Counted from the first letter of the stretch, positions 16,301-25,100 are shown. The stretch: 53,655 nucleotides of DNA from Candidatus Eisenbacteria bacterium (GCA_013140805.1 JABFRW010000103.1:1-53655), one strand, 5' to 3'. Numbers and translations: made by a program. Notes: generated by a model not told the origin, from the sequence alone.

Positions 16301-16745
16301 CGAACAGATTCGCGCCGCTCCCGCTCACCTGTGCGTTCCAGCTCGCACCCGCGTCGGTGCTGCGCAGAATGGTTCCGGCGTCGCCGACCGCGATCGCGAC
16401 CAGGTCGGTCGGCATCGAGACCGCGTTGAGATCGGATGCCGAGGCGACCTGCGATGCGAAGGTGCCGCCGTTGTTGGTGCTGCGCCACACCACGCCGCCG
16501 TCGCCGACGATCAGCGGCACCAGCTGACGGTGCGCGACTCCACGCAGCGGTGCGGTGCCGAGATTGTTTTTCACGTAGGTGATGCCCGAGTCATAGGAGC
16601 GGAAAATCGCGCCCGAATCGCCGACCGCCCACACATGGGTGCCGTCTTTGGAGTGAACGGCATGGAAGCCGACCGCCTGCGAGACGGTCGAAGTCGCCGC
16701 GAGCAGCGCGAGAAGGCACACGAGCAGGGGGGCGATACGTCGCAT
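13389..16745 (-). CDS. Secreted Ycf48/BNR-type beta-propeller with Ig modules and FlgD-like C-terminus
   Basis: 1118 residues. Signal peptide 1-24 (LLVCLLALLAATSTVSQA). Residues ~25-620 carry repeated sorting-propeller/Ycf48-like blades (HVWAVGDSGAIFRS, GWAVGASGTLLRTTNGG, STDRGATWS). Next are two Ser-Thr-rich GPI-type/Ig modules (SPNGGESLARG ~632; ~820-910) interleaved with two choice-of-anchor-D/ASH-like modules (~720-815 and ~918-1010), then the FlgD-like module to the end (VFDLQGHRIATLVD, GVYFYRL). Last gene of a three-gene operon, 7 nt after the HzsA-like gene. Likely a secreted or surface binding protein; ligand unknown. Confidence 0.85.
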   Translation of the reverse strand: MRRIAPLLVCLLALLAATSTVSQAVGFHAVHSKDGTHVWAVGDSGAIFRSYDSGITYVKNNLGTAPLRGVAHRQLVPLIVGDGGVVWRSTNNGGTFASQVASASDLNAVSMPTDLVAIAVGDAGTILRSTDAGASWNAQVSGSGANLFGVAFTNADDGWAVGASGTLLRTTNGGASWNPVALGSTAELLSVAQHGSRVWAVGRGATAFKSTDSGANWNAVNLRTDARPDVRAVALDATRVILGGGGGFVRSSVDDGTTWTFPIHSLHGQVSGIGIAGGKTFAASNVYNVVLRDSSATNWVMQRGGGVTRTWLKMHNLSNGFRGLTMDYNYLNPNIIYVMSLNSVRYSPNRGETWSTIATTTLSSDPNAFIVSDRDTNTFIAAVSLDAGGRGVIRSTDRGATWSTTHAHEFGTYGIPLEQHPDRPDTLIFGGDDDVLQISTDRGATWSDYGTQVFRSPCDIIVLPDSNDVWQVGDGITGSGIGELFRSTNNGLNFSLRQNANGSEVPGMSTSRLRKERTYASTWSAAGARATSDGGNTWPTISALAGYGSSWGTDVAKDDPNVVVIGQYSGGSSRFSLDGGISYQSIPLNGTNYSFLMVDRATIFAQQSDSLFKMRFNYNYTPATTQSLTVASPNGGESLARGAVVAINWNSTNIGLARVEWRENNASSWQLISEVPGYLGTFAWTVPDVPTTQAQVRVLDAWDSAPQDESNATFTILAPRMVVTPGNLSFGSHAAGNTALLPVTVQSTGTVALIVTSVSTGTAAFTEGRISLTIAPAASDSIGVTFRPTAGQGYVDSLTIVSDAGTVKVPLDGTGTASGALTVLAPGAAQTWKYGTTHPITWLASGITQVGIDYRTAPNLPWELIADNIDATLGTFDWVIPNAQTTTGAVRVRDMGGSITDVSEDDLAITVPGFNGLPTPLDLGAVEINTAASGAFLIANPGTAFLGVLGVASDNPRFVPHRTTFAVTEGDDDTLGVTYNAPGAAGADSATITVTTDDPAGSHTLKVLAQAQALVAVGDPNPVAFALRPNLPNPFSRSTSIRYALPTRASVRLEVFDLQGHRIATLVDTQQEAGEYAVSFGPGAANRGSSMGRIAAGVYFYRLTAGTFRDTRRMLVLP

Positions 16746-16752
16746 GATCGGC

Positions 16753-18840
16753 TTACTCCCAGGCGATGCGAGCGATGGTCTCGATCTCGGCAAGGGCAAG
16801 GGGAGCCGGATCGCGACCGCGATTGAGGGCCGGGAAATAGCGCAACTCCATGGCATCGATGCGGGTGAGCGGGAAGCCCAGCCACCCGTCGTTCGACCGC
16901 CATTCCCGGTCAAAGCTCTGGTGTCGAACCACCGCACCGGCGGAATAGAGCGTCAGCTCGAGGCGGCCCCGCTGGGAGGTCGCCGGTGCACGGTCGCGGC
17001 GCTCCAGACGATAGAGTCTGATCCCCTTCGATTCAATGGGAACTTGCCACGCGAGCCGAACCCACTGGGGGCCCGGATCCCCGGCCACCCATGCCACTTC
17101 CCCCCACGCGCCGCGGGTCTTGCGGTCGATGAGTGCCATGGGCCCGAGGGTCCCCACCGCCTGAGAGGACGCGGTGACGGTCGCCGAGGTGGAAACATTG
17201 GTGAACTGCCCGCGACCGCGGCTCGTCTCGACGAAGATTTGGCTGTGGCCGACGTGGCAGCCCACGCATTTGGTGCCGCCTCCCGGCCGCGCGGCGTTGA
17301 AGCCCGCGACGTGCGCCGGGCCGGCGGTGCTGCGCACCACGTGGCCGTGCGCATCGATCAGTTGCTCGAACATCGGCTGATCGGCGGGAGCGCGATCCAC
17401 GAACACGCCGCCCTGCGGGTTGACGCGCTGCTCGTCGACCACCACCAGCGAGTCTTGGCCACTGCCGTCGGCATTCACGATCGTCGTGAAGAAGCGAATG
17501 CGCAGGCCCTGCTGGAGTTTGGGCGCATCGGGAATCGCGGCATCGATCGGCGCATTGGCGAAGACGTTCAGGCAGTCGAAACGCACCGTGTGTTCGCTGG
17601 CGAGAATCTGCGCGAGCGAAATCGGTGGAAGCGGCTCGGGCGCGTGCGGGTTGTACTCGGGATAGATCGACCGCGGCGGCAGTCGGCGCGGAGCGAGCAC
17701 GGCGGCATCGAGCTCGAGTGAACCGGGCCGGTCGAAGACGCGGGACAGTCCGCGACCGTTCGCTTCCACTATATAGAGGCCCCAGTCGCCGGTGCCGTCG
17801 GCATCCATGGAGAACACGATTCGGCCGTCGGGCAGCCCGACCGGCGAACACGCCGAGTGGCCGATCGGCGCGCCGTACCCCGCGAGCGGACGGGCCGGCG
17901 CGATGCCGCGATCGAAACTCTGCAATCCGAGTCGGCCCGGGCTCGCGAGCCCCGCCGCTTCCGAGATCACGCCGACCAGCGTGGTGTCGGACAGCACCAC
18001 GGGCTGATACGCCCACTGCCCGGAGCGATGGCGCGCATCGCCGCCCTGAAGTCGCGCCAGGTCGCCATCGCGCTCGCTCGAGATCGCATGCCACAGGTCG
18101 ACCGAGTCGGCCGGGAGCGCGCCGTCGAATCCGTGCGAGGCATTGCGCGCCACGACGTCGCTCGCCCGATAGGGATTGAACCACCAGCGGGCGTAAACGA
18201 TGCGCGACGAGGTGGGGTCGATCGACGGCTCCTCGGCGCCATTGCGCTCGCTGGTGATGCGCAGCCGCTCGCTCCCGTCGGCGTGCATCGTCCACAGGTT
18301 GGAGACCCGCTCGCCGCGTGGTGCGCGCATCGGGAATCGCGTGCTCGCGAATACGATGCGCCCATCGGGCATCCAACACGGATCGAAGTCGTCGAAGCGC
18401 GCGTAACGTATCGCGGCATCGCGGCCATAGCGTTGGCCGGGATCGGCATCGGGCGAGTCGTCGGTGAGGCGAACCACCGAGTCTCCCGCCGCACTGCAAC
18501 GGTAGATTCGCCAGCACGAGTCGGGCGGCGCGATCGCCGCGAACGCCACCCACCGGGCGTCGTAGGAAACCGCCGGATCGCTGACCGCGAGGAAGAAGCG
18601 ATTGGAGTTCCGAAGGAACGGGCGCACGAGTCCATTCGCTTCGCGCACCATCAGCACCGCGGGTGCACTCGAGAGTCGCCCGAGCGGTCCAACGCCCGGA
18701 ATGATGTCCGAGGTCGAGTCGGCGTTTCGAATGACGAACAGCATCCGCGGCAACGGGCCTCCGCTGCGCGGGGCCAGCGACAGCACCAGCGGCAGAATCG
18801 TTGCGGCAACCAGCAGCGTGGCGAGTCGGCGCACGACCAC
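16753..18840 (-). CDS. HzsA-like secreted beta-propeller with CXXCH haem site and discoidin-like domain
   Basis: About 695 residues. N-terminal signal/anchor (LLVAATILPLVLSLAP), then TolB/PD40-type propeller repeats (DPCWMPDGRIVFASTRF, GLPDGRIVFSMDADG). A single c-type haem motif CVGCH lies near residue 525, followed by a C-terminal carbohydrate-binding/discoidin-like region (VTASSQAVG ... GPQWVRLAWQVP). This order resembles the widespread HzsA-related family (hydrazine synthase alpha-like), not proof of hydrazine chemistry. The start is tentative: GTG 18840 shares one base with the TAG of the upstream gene, a coupling arrangement; GTG 18834 is possible. Confidence 0.78.
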   Translation of the reverse strand: MVVRRLATLLVAATILPLVLSLAPRSGGPLPRMLFVIRNADSTSDIIPGVGPLGRLSSAPAVLMVREANGLVRPFLRNSNRFFLAVSDPAVSYDARWVAFAAIAPPDSCWRIYRCSAAGDSVVRLTDDSPDADPGQRYGRDAAIRYARFDDFDPCWMPDGRIVFASTRFPMRAPRGERVSNLWTMHADGSERLRITSERNGAEEPSIDPTSSRIVYARWWFNPYRASDVVARNASHGFDGALPADSVDLWHAISSERDGDLARLQGGDARHRSGQWAYQPVVLSDTTLVGVISEAAGLASPGRLGLQSFDRGIAPARPLAGYGAPIGHSACSPVGLPDGRIVFSMDADGTGDWGLYIVEANGRGLSRVFDRPGSLELDAAVLAPRRLPPRSIYPEYNPHAPEPLPPISLAQILASEHTVRFDCLNVFANAPIDAAIPDAPKLQQGLRIRFFTTIVNADGSGQDSLVVVDEQRVNPQGGVFVDRAPADQPMFEQLIDAHGHVVRSTAGPAHVAGFNAARPGGGTKCVGCHVGHSQIFVETSRGRGQFTNVSTSATVTASSQAVGTLGPMALIDRKTRGAWGEVAWVAGDPGPQWVRLAWQVPIESKGIRLYRLERRDRAPATSQRGRLELTLYSAGAVVRHQSFDREWRSNDGWLGFPLTRIDAMELRYFPALNRGRDPAPLALAEIETIARIAWE

Positions 18841-19787
18841 TAGTGGAGGCGTGTGAACGAGCGGCTCTCGCCACCCGACGCGCTGCGCGCCACCACGCGG
18901 TAGCGGCCCGCAGGTACCCGACGGCCGGACTCGTCGCGCCCGTCCCACAGCCAGGTGCGAGGCCCCGCGACCTGCGCCGTCAGTTCGACACGTCGCAGAC
19001 GACGCCCGAACACGTCGACGATGTCGAGCGTCACCGGGCCGGCGTCGAGAATCTCGAGGCCGAAGGCGACGGGTCCGGAGGCCGGGTTCGGATACGGGGC
19101 GAGCAGCCTCAAGGGGCCCGCGGGGGCCCGCGTCCCACGTGGCGCCACCCCCACGATGCCGTCGGTCAGCAGGATCTGGTCGATGCCGGCATCGCCCTGG
19201 ATCGGATCGGGCGGATTCGGAACCTGAGGAAACGGCGCCAGGTCGTGGCGGATCAGGACGATCGAGACATCGCTCAGTGTCGTCGCGAGCGTTCCGGAGA
19301 GTCCGTTGATCTGCGTGAAGTTCGCGGTGTCGGTGAGGTCGACCACGAACGGCGCCCAGTGGCCCGAGGGCGGTACGAAGCCGATGTCGTACTGCCAGAG
19401 CGTCGTGTCGTTGCCGACCGTGACGTGCATCTCGAACGGCTCGTCGACGCCGACATCGTTGAGCCACACGATCAGCTGGGTGATGCCCGCCGAGTTCCAG
19501 TCGCCGGTGTACGGCGTGCACCCGCGACACCGCAGCCCCCAGTTGGCGGGTGAAACAGTCGCGCCACGCAGGAATCCGTCCGCCGCACCAAGCACCCCTC
19601 CGGTGTTCGGATTGCCGAACGACGGGATGCCGCCGGACCAGCCGTGCGCTCCGGTGCCGGCCGCGAAATCTTCGATGAAACCGACGACTGGCTGACTGTT
19701 CGATGGCTCGGGGGTGCCAATCACCAGACTCAGTACGACCCATGCCGCGGTGAACGAAACTCGGAGGCTGGCCCGATTCGGATACAT
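18840..19787 (-). CDS. Secreted protein with FlgD-like Ig C-terminus
   Basis: 315 residues. Signal peptide ~1-33 (FTAAWVVLSLVIG). The body (~34-220) reads as a beta-sandwich of the choice-of-anchor/laminin-like kind (IEDFAAGTGAHGWSGG ... HWAPFVVDLTDTANF), which I cannot assign. The C-terminal ~90 residues are an FlgD-like Ig module (LDIVDVFGRRLRRVEL, WDGRDESGRRVPAGRYRV). GAGGG before ATG 19787 supports the start. First gene of the operon with the HzsA-like and Ycf48-like proteins; divergent from the gene at 19950. Confidence 0.78.
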   Translation of the reverse strand: MYPNRASLRVSFTAAWVVLSLVIGTPEPSNSQPVVGFIEDFAAGTGAHGWSGGIPSFGNPNTGGVLGAADGFLRGATVSPANWGLRCRGCTPYTGDWNSAGITQLIVWLNDVGVDEPFEMHVTVGNDTTLWQYDIGFVPPSGHWAPFVVDLTDTANFTQINGLSGTLATTLSDVSIVLIRHDLAPFPQVPNPPDPIQGDAGIDQILLTDGIVGVAPRGTRAPAGPLRLLAPYPNPASGPVAFGLEILDAGPVTLDIVDVFGRRLRRVELTAQVAGPRTWLWDGRDESGRRVPAGRYRVVARSASGGESRSFTRLH

Positions 19788-19811
19788 CGACGTTTCCCTC
19801 GTGTTTTCAAC

Positions 19812-19840
19812 TTGTTTGTGACGAGTTGCGGACTTACCTT
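19812..19840 (+). promoter_or_regulatory. Possible promoter of the PPC-domain gene
   Basis: TTGTTT, 17 nt, TACCTT in the 162-nt divergent interval. It would give a leader of about 100 nt containing a small stem (19848-19853 with 19860-19865). The same -35/-10-like words precede the tRNA-Cys gene. Confidence 0.3.
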
Positions 19841-19949
19841 GGTTCATCCGCGTGCAAGGACGCGGCGCCGCGCCCATCCCGTCGAGATCCCCTCATCCCC
19901 CTGCCGCCTCGACCTTCCTTGCAGCCGAGACGACGACACGGAGGCTAGC

Positions 19950-20930
19950 ATGAAGCGCTGGTACTCAAGCGTCGCAATCTGTCTGGTCGCGCTCACCTGG
20001 TCGGCAATCGCGTTCGCGAATCCGGCCAACGTGGTGATCGAGACCGATGCAAAGGCCTGGTCCGCTGCGCCCTCGTTCCTCGCGAACGTGGCCGAGACCG
20101 AGCCGAACAACTCGCTGGCGACCGCTCAGTTCCTGGGGTGCGGAAACATCCTCGCGCCGGCCACCATCGCGGTCGGCGCAGCCCCGCCCGATACCGACTA
20201 CGTGACGTTCACGGCCAACGCCGGTGATCTCATCACGGTCGGCACCGAAGCGAACGGCACCACCGGTCAGGTGGGTGATACGCGCATTCGACTGTTCAAC
20301 AACGCAGGCGGGGTGCTTGCGAGTGACGACGACGCGGGCCCGGGTCTCTATTCGCTGATCGCCGGTTTCGTGGCGCCGTACACCGGCACGTACTACGTCG
20401 GGATCGCGGCGTTCGGCTCCGAAACCGGCGGCTATCGCGCGTTCCTGGTGTGCTGCCCGTCGACCCCTCCGGCGAATGATGTGTGCGCCGGAGCGACGCC
20501 GTTGCCGTGTGGCAACCTGTCGCTGTCGGGCGGTACGCAGTGCTACACCAACAACTACACCCCGCTCGCGAGCGGCACCGGCGGCTGCACCGGCTTCACG
20601 GCCCTCGGCCGTGACGTGGTGTACCGCATCGACGCGGGCCAGGCCGATCAGCTCAACGTGACGTACACGTCGAGCGGCGACGGCTCGATCTACATCATCA
20701 CGGACTGCAACAACCCGACGACCACGTGCGTCGCAGGCGCCGACGCCACGCTGGGCGGAGCCCCGGAAGTGCTGAGCTACGTGTTCCCGACCGCCGGCAC
20801 CTACTACCTGGTGCTGGATACGTTCGGAACCAACTCGAGCGGCTTCTGGACTCTCGACGGTGCGCTGCAGTGCGTTGCCACTCCCACGCGTCGTGCGACG
20901 TGGGGATCGATCAAGTCGATCTACCGCTAG
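19950..20930 (+). CDS. Secreted PPC-type beta-sandwich protein ending in the TWGSIKSIYR tail
   Basis: 326 residues. Signal peptide (SVAICLVALTWSAIAFA). Two pre-peptidase C-terminal (PPC)-like domains: the first opens with ETEPNNSLATAQ and contains DTDYVTFTANAGD and GTYYVGI; the second starts at PANDVCAGATPL and ends GTYYLVLDTFG. Six or more Cys in the second suggest disulfides. The extreme C-terminus RATWGSIKSIYR nearly matches that of the otherwise unrelated protein at 10219-11013. No catalytic domain accompanies the PPC modules, so this is likely a binding or structural exported protein. GGAGG precedes ATG 19950. Confidence 0.82.
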   Translation: MKRWYSSVAICLVALTWSAIAFANPANVVIETDAKAWSAAPSFLANVAETEPNNSLATAQFLGCGNILAPATIAVGAAPPDTDYVTFTANAGDLITVGTEANGTTGQVGDTRIRLFNNAGGVLASDDDAGPGLYSLIAGFVAPYTGTYYVGIAAFGSETGGYRAFLVCCPSTPPANDVCAGATPLPCGNLSLSGGTQCYTNNYTPLASGTGGCTGFTALGRDVVYRIDAGQADQLNVTYTSSGDGSIYIITDCNNPTTTCVAGADATLGGAPEVLSYVFPTAGTYYLVLDTFGTNSSGFWTLDGALQCVATPTRRATWGSIKSIYR

Positions 20931-20951
20931 TCGAGCAGTCAGGTCACACCA

Positions 20952-20997
20952 CCTAAGGGCGCGCGGCGGGATTTCCTTCCGCGCGCCCTTAGGTTTT
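20952..20997 (+). terminator. Strong rho-independent terminator
   Basis: A 15-bp perfect stem (20952-20966 with 20979-20993), 12-nt loop, followed by TTTT. It separates the PPC gene from the M36 peptidase gene. This is the best terminator in the window. Confidence 0.9.
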
Positions 20998-21026
20998 CCG
21001 ACATCGGCCTCGGAGGTTCGTCCCCC

Positions 21027-24000
21027 ATGCACCGACATCTGCGTTCCATCCCGATCACGCGACTCGCCGCTCTCGCGATCGCAACGCTTCCGCTGCTCGC
21101 TGTGCTGCACGCCGCTCCGGCGTCAGCGAAGCGCGCGCCGGTGCGGGACGAAAAGTCCGCCGCGCTCACGGCCCGCAAGGCCTCCATGCGCGAGGCCGAG
21201 GCGCTCGAGCCCATGAAGGTCGAAGGCGCGATCCAGCGCCGTTTCGGCGCCGAGTCCGGCCTGCTGCGCCGCTACTGGCGCCACTCGGCCCCGGTCGCTC
21301 AGGCGCGCAACATCGCCCCGCAGCTGGCGGCGCGTGAGTTCCTGCTCGCCAACGCCGGATCGATCGGCTTCACGCCCGATCAGATCGAGCGCGATCTGGT
21401 GCTGGCCTACGAGAAGGGTTCGCCCTCCGGCACCCATCTGCGCTGGAACCAGACCTTCAACGGCGTCCCGGTCTATCGGTCGGAGATCGTCGTCAAGGTC
21501 GCGCCGTCGGGTGAGATCTCGTCGGTGCACAACAATCTGGTGATGGGTCTCGATCTCGCGACCAAGCCGACGCTCGGCAAGGCCGAAGCGCTCGCGCGCG
21601 CGATCGACGCCGTGCAGCCGACCGGCAAGCCGCTCGGCGAGTTCCAGGCCGAATTGGCGATCGTGAACTTCGCGTCACGGCCGCGTCTCGTCTACCGGGT
21701 CAGCGTTCCAGTCGAAGCGCCGATGGGCGACTGGGTGGTTTCAGTCGATGCGCAGTCCGGCTCGATCGTCGGCGTCGAAGACCAGATGGTCTACGCGACC
21801 GGCACCGGACAGGTGTTCGATCCGGATCCGGAGACCAAGCTCAACAACCCCTCGCTGCCGGACAACGCCGACGCCGACACCGGCATCCCGTTCCCCGGTG
21901 CTTACGACATTCGCACGCTGCTCGACATCACGAACACCGCCGGCACCTACAGCCTGTCGGGACCGTTCGCGCGCATCATCGAGTTCGAGTCGCCGGTCGT
22001 CACGCCCTACACCGCGACGCATCCGGACAGCTTCCGCTTCCAGCGCTCGGCGCAGGCGTTCGAAGACGTGATGGACTACTACCAGCTCGACAACTATCAG
22101 CGGTACATCCAGAGCCTCGGCTTCACGAACATCAACAACCGCGTGCAGGAAATGGACACGCACGGCCTGAGCGGCGCGGACAACTCGCACTACATCCCGT
22201 CGAACAAGCGCATCGCGTTCGGCGAAGGCGGCGTCGACGACGCCGAGGACACCGACATCGTGGTGCACGAGTACGGCCACTCGATCCAGGACAACATCGT
22301 TCCGGGCTGGGGTGGCGGGCAGGAAGGCGCGATGGGCGAAGGCTTCGGCGACTACATCGCCGGCTCGTACTCCCGCGATCTGTTCCCGCTCTACCAGCCG
22401 AACTTCGTGTTCAACTGGGACGGTCACAACGAGTTCTGGGACGGGCGCCTGCTGATCGACCCGACGCTCCACTACCCCGAGAACTGCTGCGGCGAAGTCC
22501 ACGACTCGGGCACGCTGTGGTGCTCCGGCCTGACCGATGCCTGGCAGATCCTCGGCCGCACGGTCATGGATCGCGTCGTGTTCGACCACCACTTCGCACT
22601 CGGAACCTCGGCGACGATGGCGGACGCGGCCCAGCAGATCATCCAGTCCGACTTCGACCTCTATGGTGGCACGCACGTCGGCACGCTGGTGACGGTGTTC
22701 GATACCTGGGGCTTCGTGAACGCCGAGGACTTCATCCCGACGATCACGCATACGCCCCTCACCGACACCGAGAACACCGCGGGTCCCTACACCATCACGG
22801 CGACCATTACGTCGGCTCAGCCGCTCGACGTCTCGTCGCTCAAGGTGCACTACGGCACCACGGGCAGCTTCACCGACTCGCTCCTGATGACGGCGACCGC
22901 CAACCCGAACGAATACTCGGCGGCGATCCCGGGACCGCTCAGCAACGTGAACGTGCGGTACTACATCATCGCGCGCGACAATTCGAACGGCACGGCGACG
23001 CATCCGACCGGTGCGCCGGCTTCGTTCCATCAGTTCCACGTCGGCGCCGACGTCACGCCGCCGGTCATCGTGCACACGCCCCGCGCGACCTTCCCGCGCA
23101 TTCAGTGGCCGGCCTCGATTCAGGCCGGAGTCACCGACAATTTGGGCGTGAACCACGACTCGGTGCGGGTCGACTGGAGCATCAACGCCGCTCCGAAGGC
23201 TCCGTTCTACATGCCGCGCATCGGACTGACCACCAACTACGCCGGCACCTTCCCGTCGGACACGACGCAGGTGATCGTGGGCGACGTGATCGCCTATCGC
23301 ATCACGGCGCGTGACGTGGCGACGGTTCCGAACCTGGCGACGAGCCCGCCCTCGGGTGATCACAGCTTCACGATCATCGCGAGCCGCGGCACCGTGCTGG
23401 TGCTCGACAACGACGAAGTTGCGGCGCACGCGAGCTCCAAGCTGCGCAGCCCCGAGGACACGCCCAAGGGCGAGAACTCGCTGGTCGAGGCCAAGTCGAC
23501 GCCGGCCGGGCAGATCACCTCGGCGGTCAACCTCGCCGCGGCGCTCAACACGCTCGGCTTCACGGCGACGCTCGAGTCCGCGTTCACCTCGAACTCGGCC
23601 ACCTGGTCGAGCTACGGTCTGGTGATCTCGTCGAGCGGCAGCAATCTGGATCCGGTCGCCAACGCACCGTACCGCGCGGCACTCGAAGCCTACGTGGCGG
23701 GCGGCGGCAAGCTGCTCGTCGAGGGCGGTGAGGTCGAGTACGACGGAGCGAGCACGCCGGGCTACCCGACGTTCGCTGCGAACGTGCTGCACACCATCGA
23801 TTGGGACGCCGACAACGCCGGCTCGCTCCAGAAGCTGGCGGGTCAGGCCGGTCATCCGATCGCGAACATCCCGAACGTGCTGCCGACCACGCTCCCGATC
23901 GCCTACGTGGGATTCGCGAGCGAGGACTCGTACAAGCCGGCCGCGCCCGCATACATCGTGTACGGCGTGACGGCGCAGCCGGGCAACGGCGGCATTCTGG

Positions 24001-25100
24001 TGTACGACAACACGCCGTCACCGCAGAGTGCCCAGATCGTGCTGTTCGGATTCGACTGGAAGCTCGTGTCCGACCTTGCGACCCGCACCAACCTGCTCGA
24101 GAACACGGTGCAGTACCTGCTGGCCCCCGAAGCGCCGCCGACCAGTGGCGTGTCGGGTCGGGTCTACATCGCGGCGCAGTCGAACTACTCGGGCGTGACG
24201 GTGACTCTGTCTCCGGGCGGTGCGTCGATGGTGACGGATTCGACCGGCAACTACGCGTTCTCGGGCCAGTACGCGGGGACCTATACGGTGAGCGCGTCCA
24301 AGACCGGCTATCGGACCGCGAACCAGACCGGCGTCACGCTGGCGCAGAACTCGACCGTCTCTCACGTCAACCTGGTCCTCTACCCGGAGCCGATCTTCCA
24401 GGCATGCCTCACGCCTGGCACCGCGATTCCGGACAACAATGCGGTCGGCGTGACCAGCGACATGATCGTGGCGCCTGCGTTCACGGTCGCGTCGGTCGAG
24501 CTGTCGGTGAACATTCCGCACACCTTCATCGGCGACCTGATCGTGGAACTCCGTCACGGTGCGACCACCGTGCGGGTCCACAACCGGACCGGTGGATCGC
24601 TGGCGAACCTGGTGCGGAATTATCCGTCGGTGAACACGCCGGACGGACCCGGAACGCTCGCGAACTTCGCGGGCAGTCCGTCGAACGGCACCTGGACGCT
24701 GTTCGTCTCGGATAACGCCGGCCAGGACCTCGGCAACATCGCGCAGTGGTGCCTGACGCTGCATGGCGTTCCGGACACCACGCTGGCGGTGGCGGTCACG
24801 AATCCGACCGCGCCGTCGGTGGCGTGGCTCGCTCCGGCACAGCCGAATCCGGTGCGTGCGAGTGGAACCGAGATCCGCTTCGCGCTGCCCACCTCGACGC
24901 ACGCCGCACTCGAGATCTTCGATGTGAGCGGACGCCGGGTGCGCACGCTGGTGGATGGCATGCTGCAGGCCGGCACTCACAGCGAGCGCTGGAACGGCCG
25001 CGATGCCGCGGGACGCCCGGTTGCCTCGGGGGTCTATCTCTACCGCCTGCGGGCCGGAAGCTTCACCGGCACACGCCGCGTGGTGGTGGTGAGCCAGTAG
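21027..25100 (+). CDS. Secreted M36 (fungalysin)-type metallopeptidase, multidomain
   Basis: 1357 residues. Signal peptide to ~36 (APASA). FTP-type propeptide ~70-250 (GTHLRWNQTFNGVPVY); catalytic domain with zinc motif HEYGH at ~413-417 and downstream EGFGDYIAG supplying the third ligand Glu; Ig-like and flavodoxin-like/GATase-like region ~570-1030; carboxypeptidase-regulatory-like repeat ~1041-1125 (GNYAFSGQYAGTYTVSA); proprotein-convertase P-domain ~1135-1250 (HTFIGDLIVELRHG, GTWTLFVSD); FlgD-like C-terminal module (IFDVSGRRVRTLVDG, GVYLYRL). Expected to be secreted, self-activated and surface-linked. GGAGG precedes the ATG. Confidence 0.9.
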   Translation: MHRHLRSIPITRLAALAIATLPLLAVLHAAPASAKRAPVRDEKSAALTARKASMREAEALEPMKVEGAIQRRFGAESGLLRRYWRHSAPVAQARNIAPQLAAREFLLANAGSIGFTPDQIERDLVLAYEKGSPSGTHLRWNQTFNGVPVYRSEIVVKVAPSGEISSVHNNLVMGLDLATKPTLGKAEALARAIDAVQPTGKPLGEFQAELAIVNFASRPRLVYRVSVPVEAPMGDWVVSVDAQSGSIVGVEDQMVYATGTGQVFDPDPETKLNNPSLPDNADADTGIPFPGAYDIRTLLDITNTAGTYSLSGPFARIIEFESPVVTPYTATHPDSFRFQRSAQAFEDVMDYYQLDNYQRYIQSLGFTNINNRVQEMDTHGLSGADNSHYIPSNKRIAFGEGGVDDAEDTDIVVHEYGHSIQDNIVPGWGGGQEGAMGEGFGDYIAGSYSRDLFPLYQPNFVFNWDGHNEFWDGRLLIDPTLHYPENCCGEVHDSGTLWCSGLTDAWQILGRTVMDRVVFDHHFALGTSATMADAAQQIIQSDFDLYGGTHVGTLVTVFDTWGFVNAEDFIPTITHTPLTDTENTAGPYTITATITSAQPLDVSSLKVHYGTTGSFTDSLLMTATANPNEYSAAIPGPLSNVNVRYYIIARDNSNGTATHPTGAPASFHQFHVGADVTPPVIVHTPRATFPRIQWPASIQAGVTDNLGVNHDSVRVDWSINAAPKAPFYMPRIGLTTNYAGTFPSDTTQVIVGDVIAYRITARDVATVPNLATSPPSGDHSFTIIASRGTVLVLDNDEVAAHASSKLRSPEDTPKGENSLVEAKSTPAGQITSAVNLAAALNTLGFTATLESAFTSNSATWSSYGLVISSSGSNLDPVANAPYRAALEAYVAGGGKLLVEGGEVEYDGASTPGYPTFAANVLHTIDWDADNAGSLQKLAGQAGHPIANIPNVLPTTLPIAYVGFASEDSYKPAAPAYIVYGVTAQPGNGGILVYDNTPSPQSAQIVLFGFDWKLVSDLATRTNLLENTVQYLLAPEAPPTSGVSGRVYIAAQSNYSGVTVTLSPGGASMVTDSTGNYAFSGQYAGTYTVSASKTGYRTANQTGVTLAQNSTVSHVNLVLYPEPIFQACLTPGTAIPDNNAVGVTSDMIVAPAFTVASVELSVNIPHTFIGDLIVELRHGATTVRVHNRTGGSLANLVRNYPSVNTPDGPGTLANFAGSPSNGTWTLFVSDNAGQDLGNIAQWCLTLHGVPDTTLAVAVTNPTAPSVAWLAPAQPNPVRASGTEIRFALPTSTHAALEIFDVSGRRVRTLVDGMLQAGTHSERWNGRDAAGRPVASGVYLYRLRAGSFTGTRRVVVVSQ

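Noticed and set aside
16753-18840. Evidence for anammox metabolism from the HzsA-like genes
   Set aside because: HzsA-related propellers occur widely; no hydrazine dehydrogenase, HzsB/C or multihaem clusters are present in the window.
21741-23855. Minus-strand 704-codon open frame opposite the M36 peptidase
   Set aside because: Arg/Val/Asp-rich shadow; the opposite strand encodes recognisable peptidase domains.
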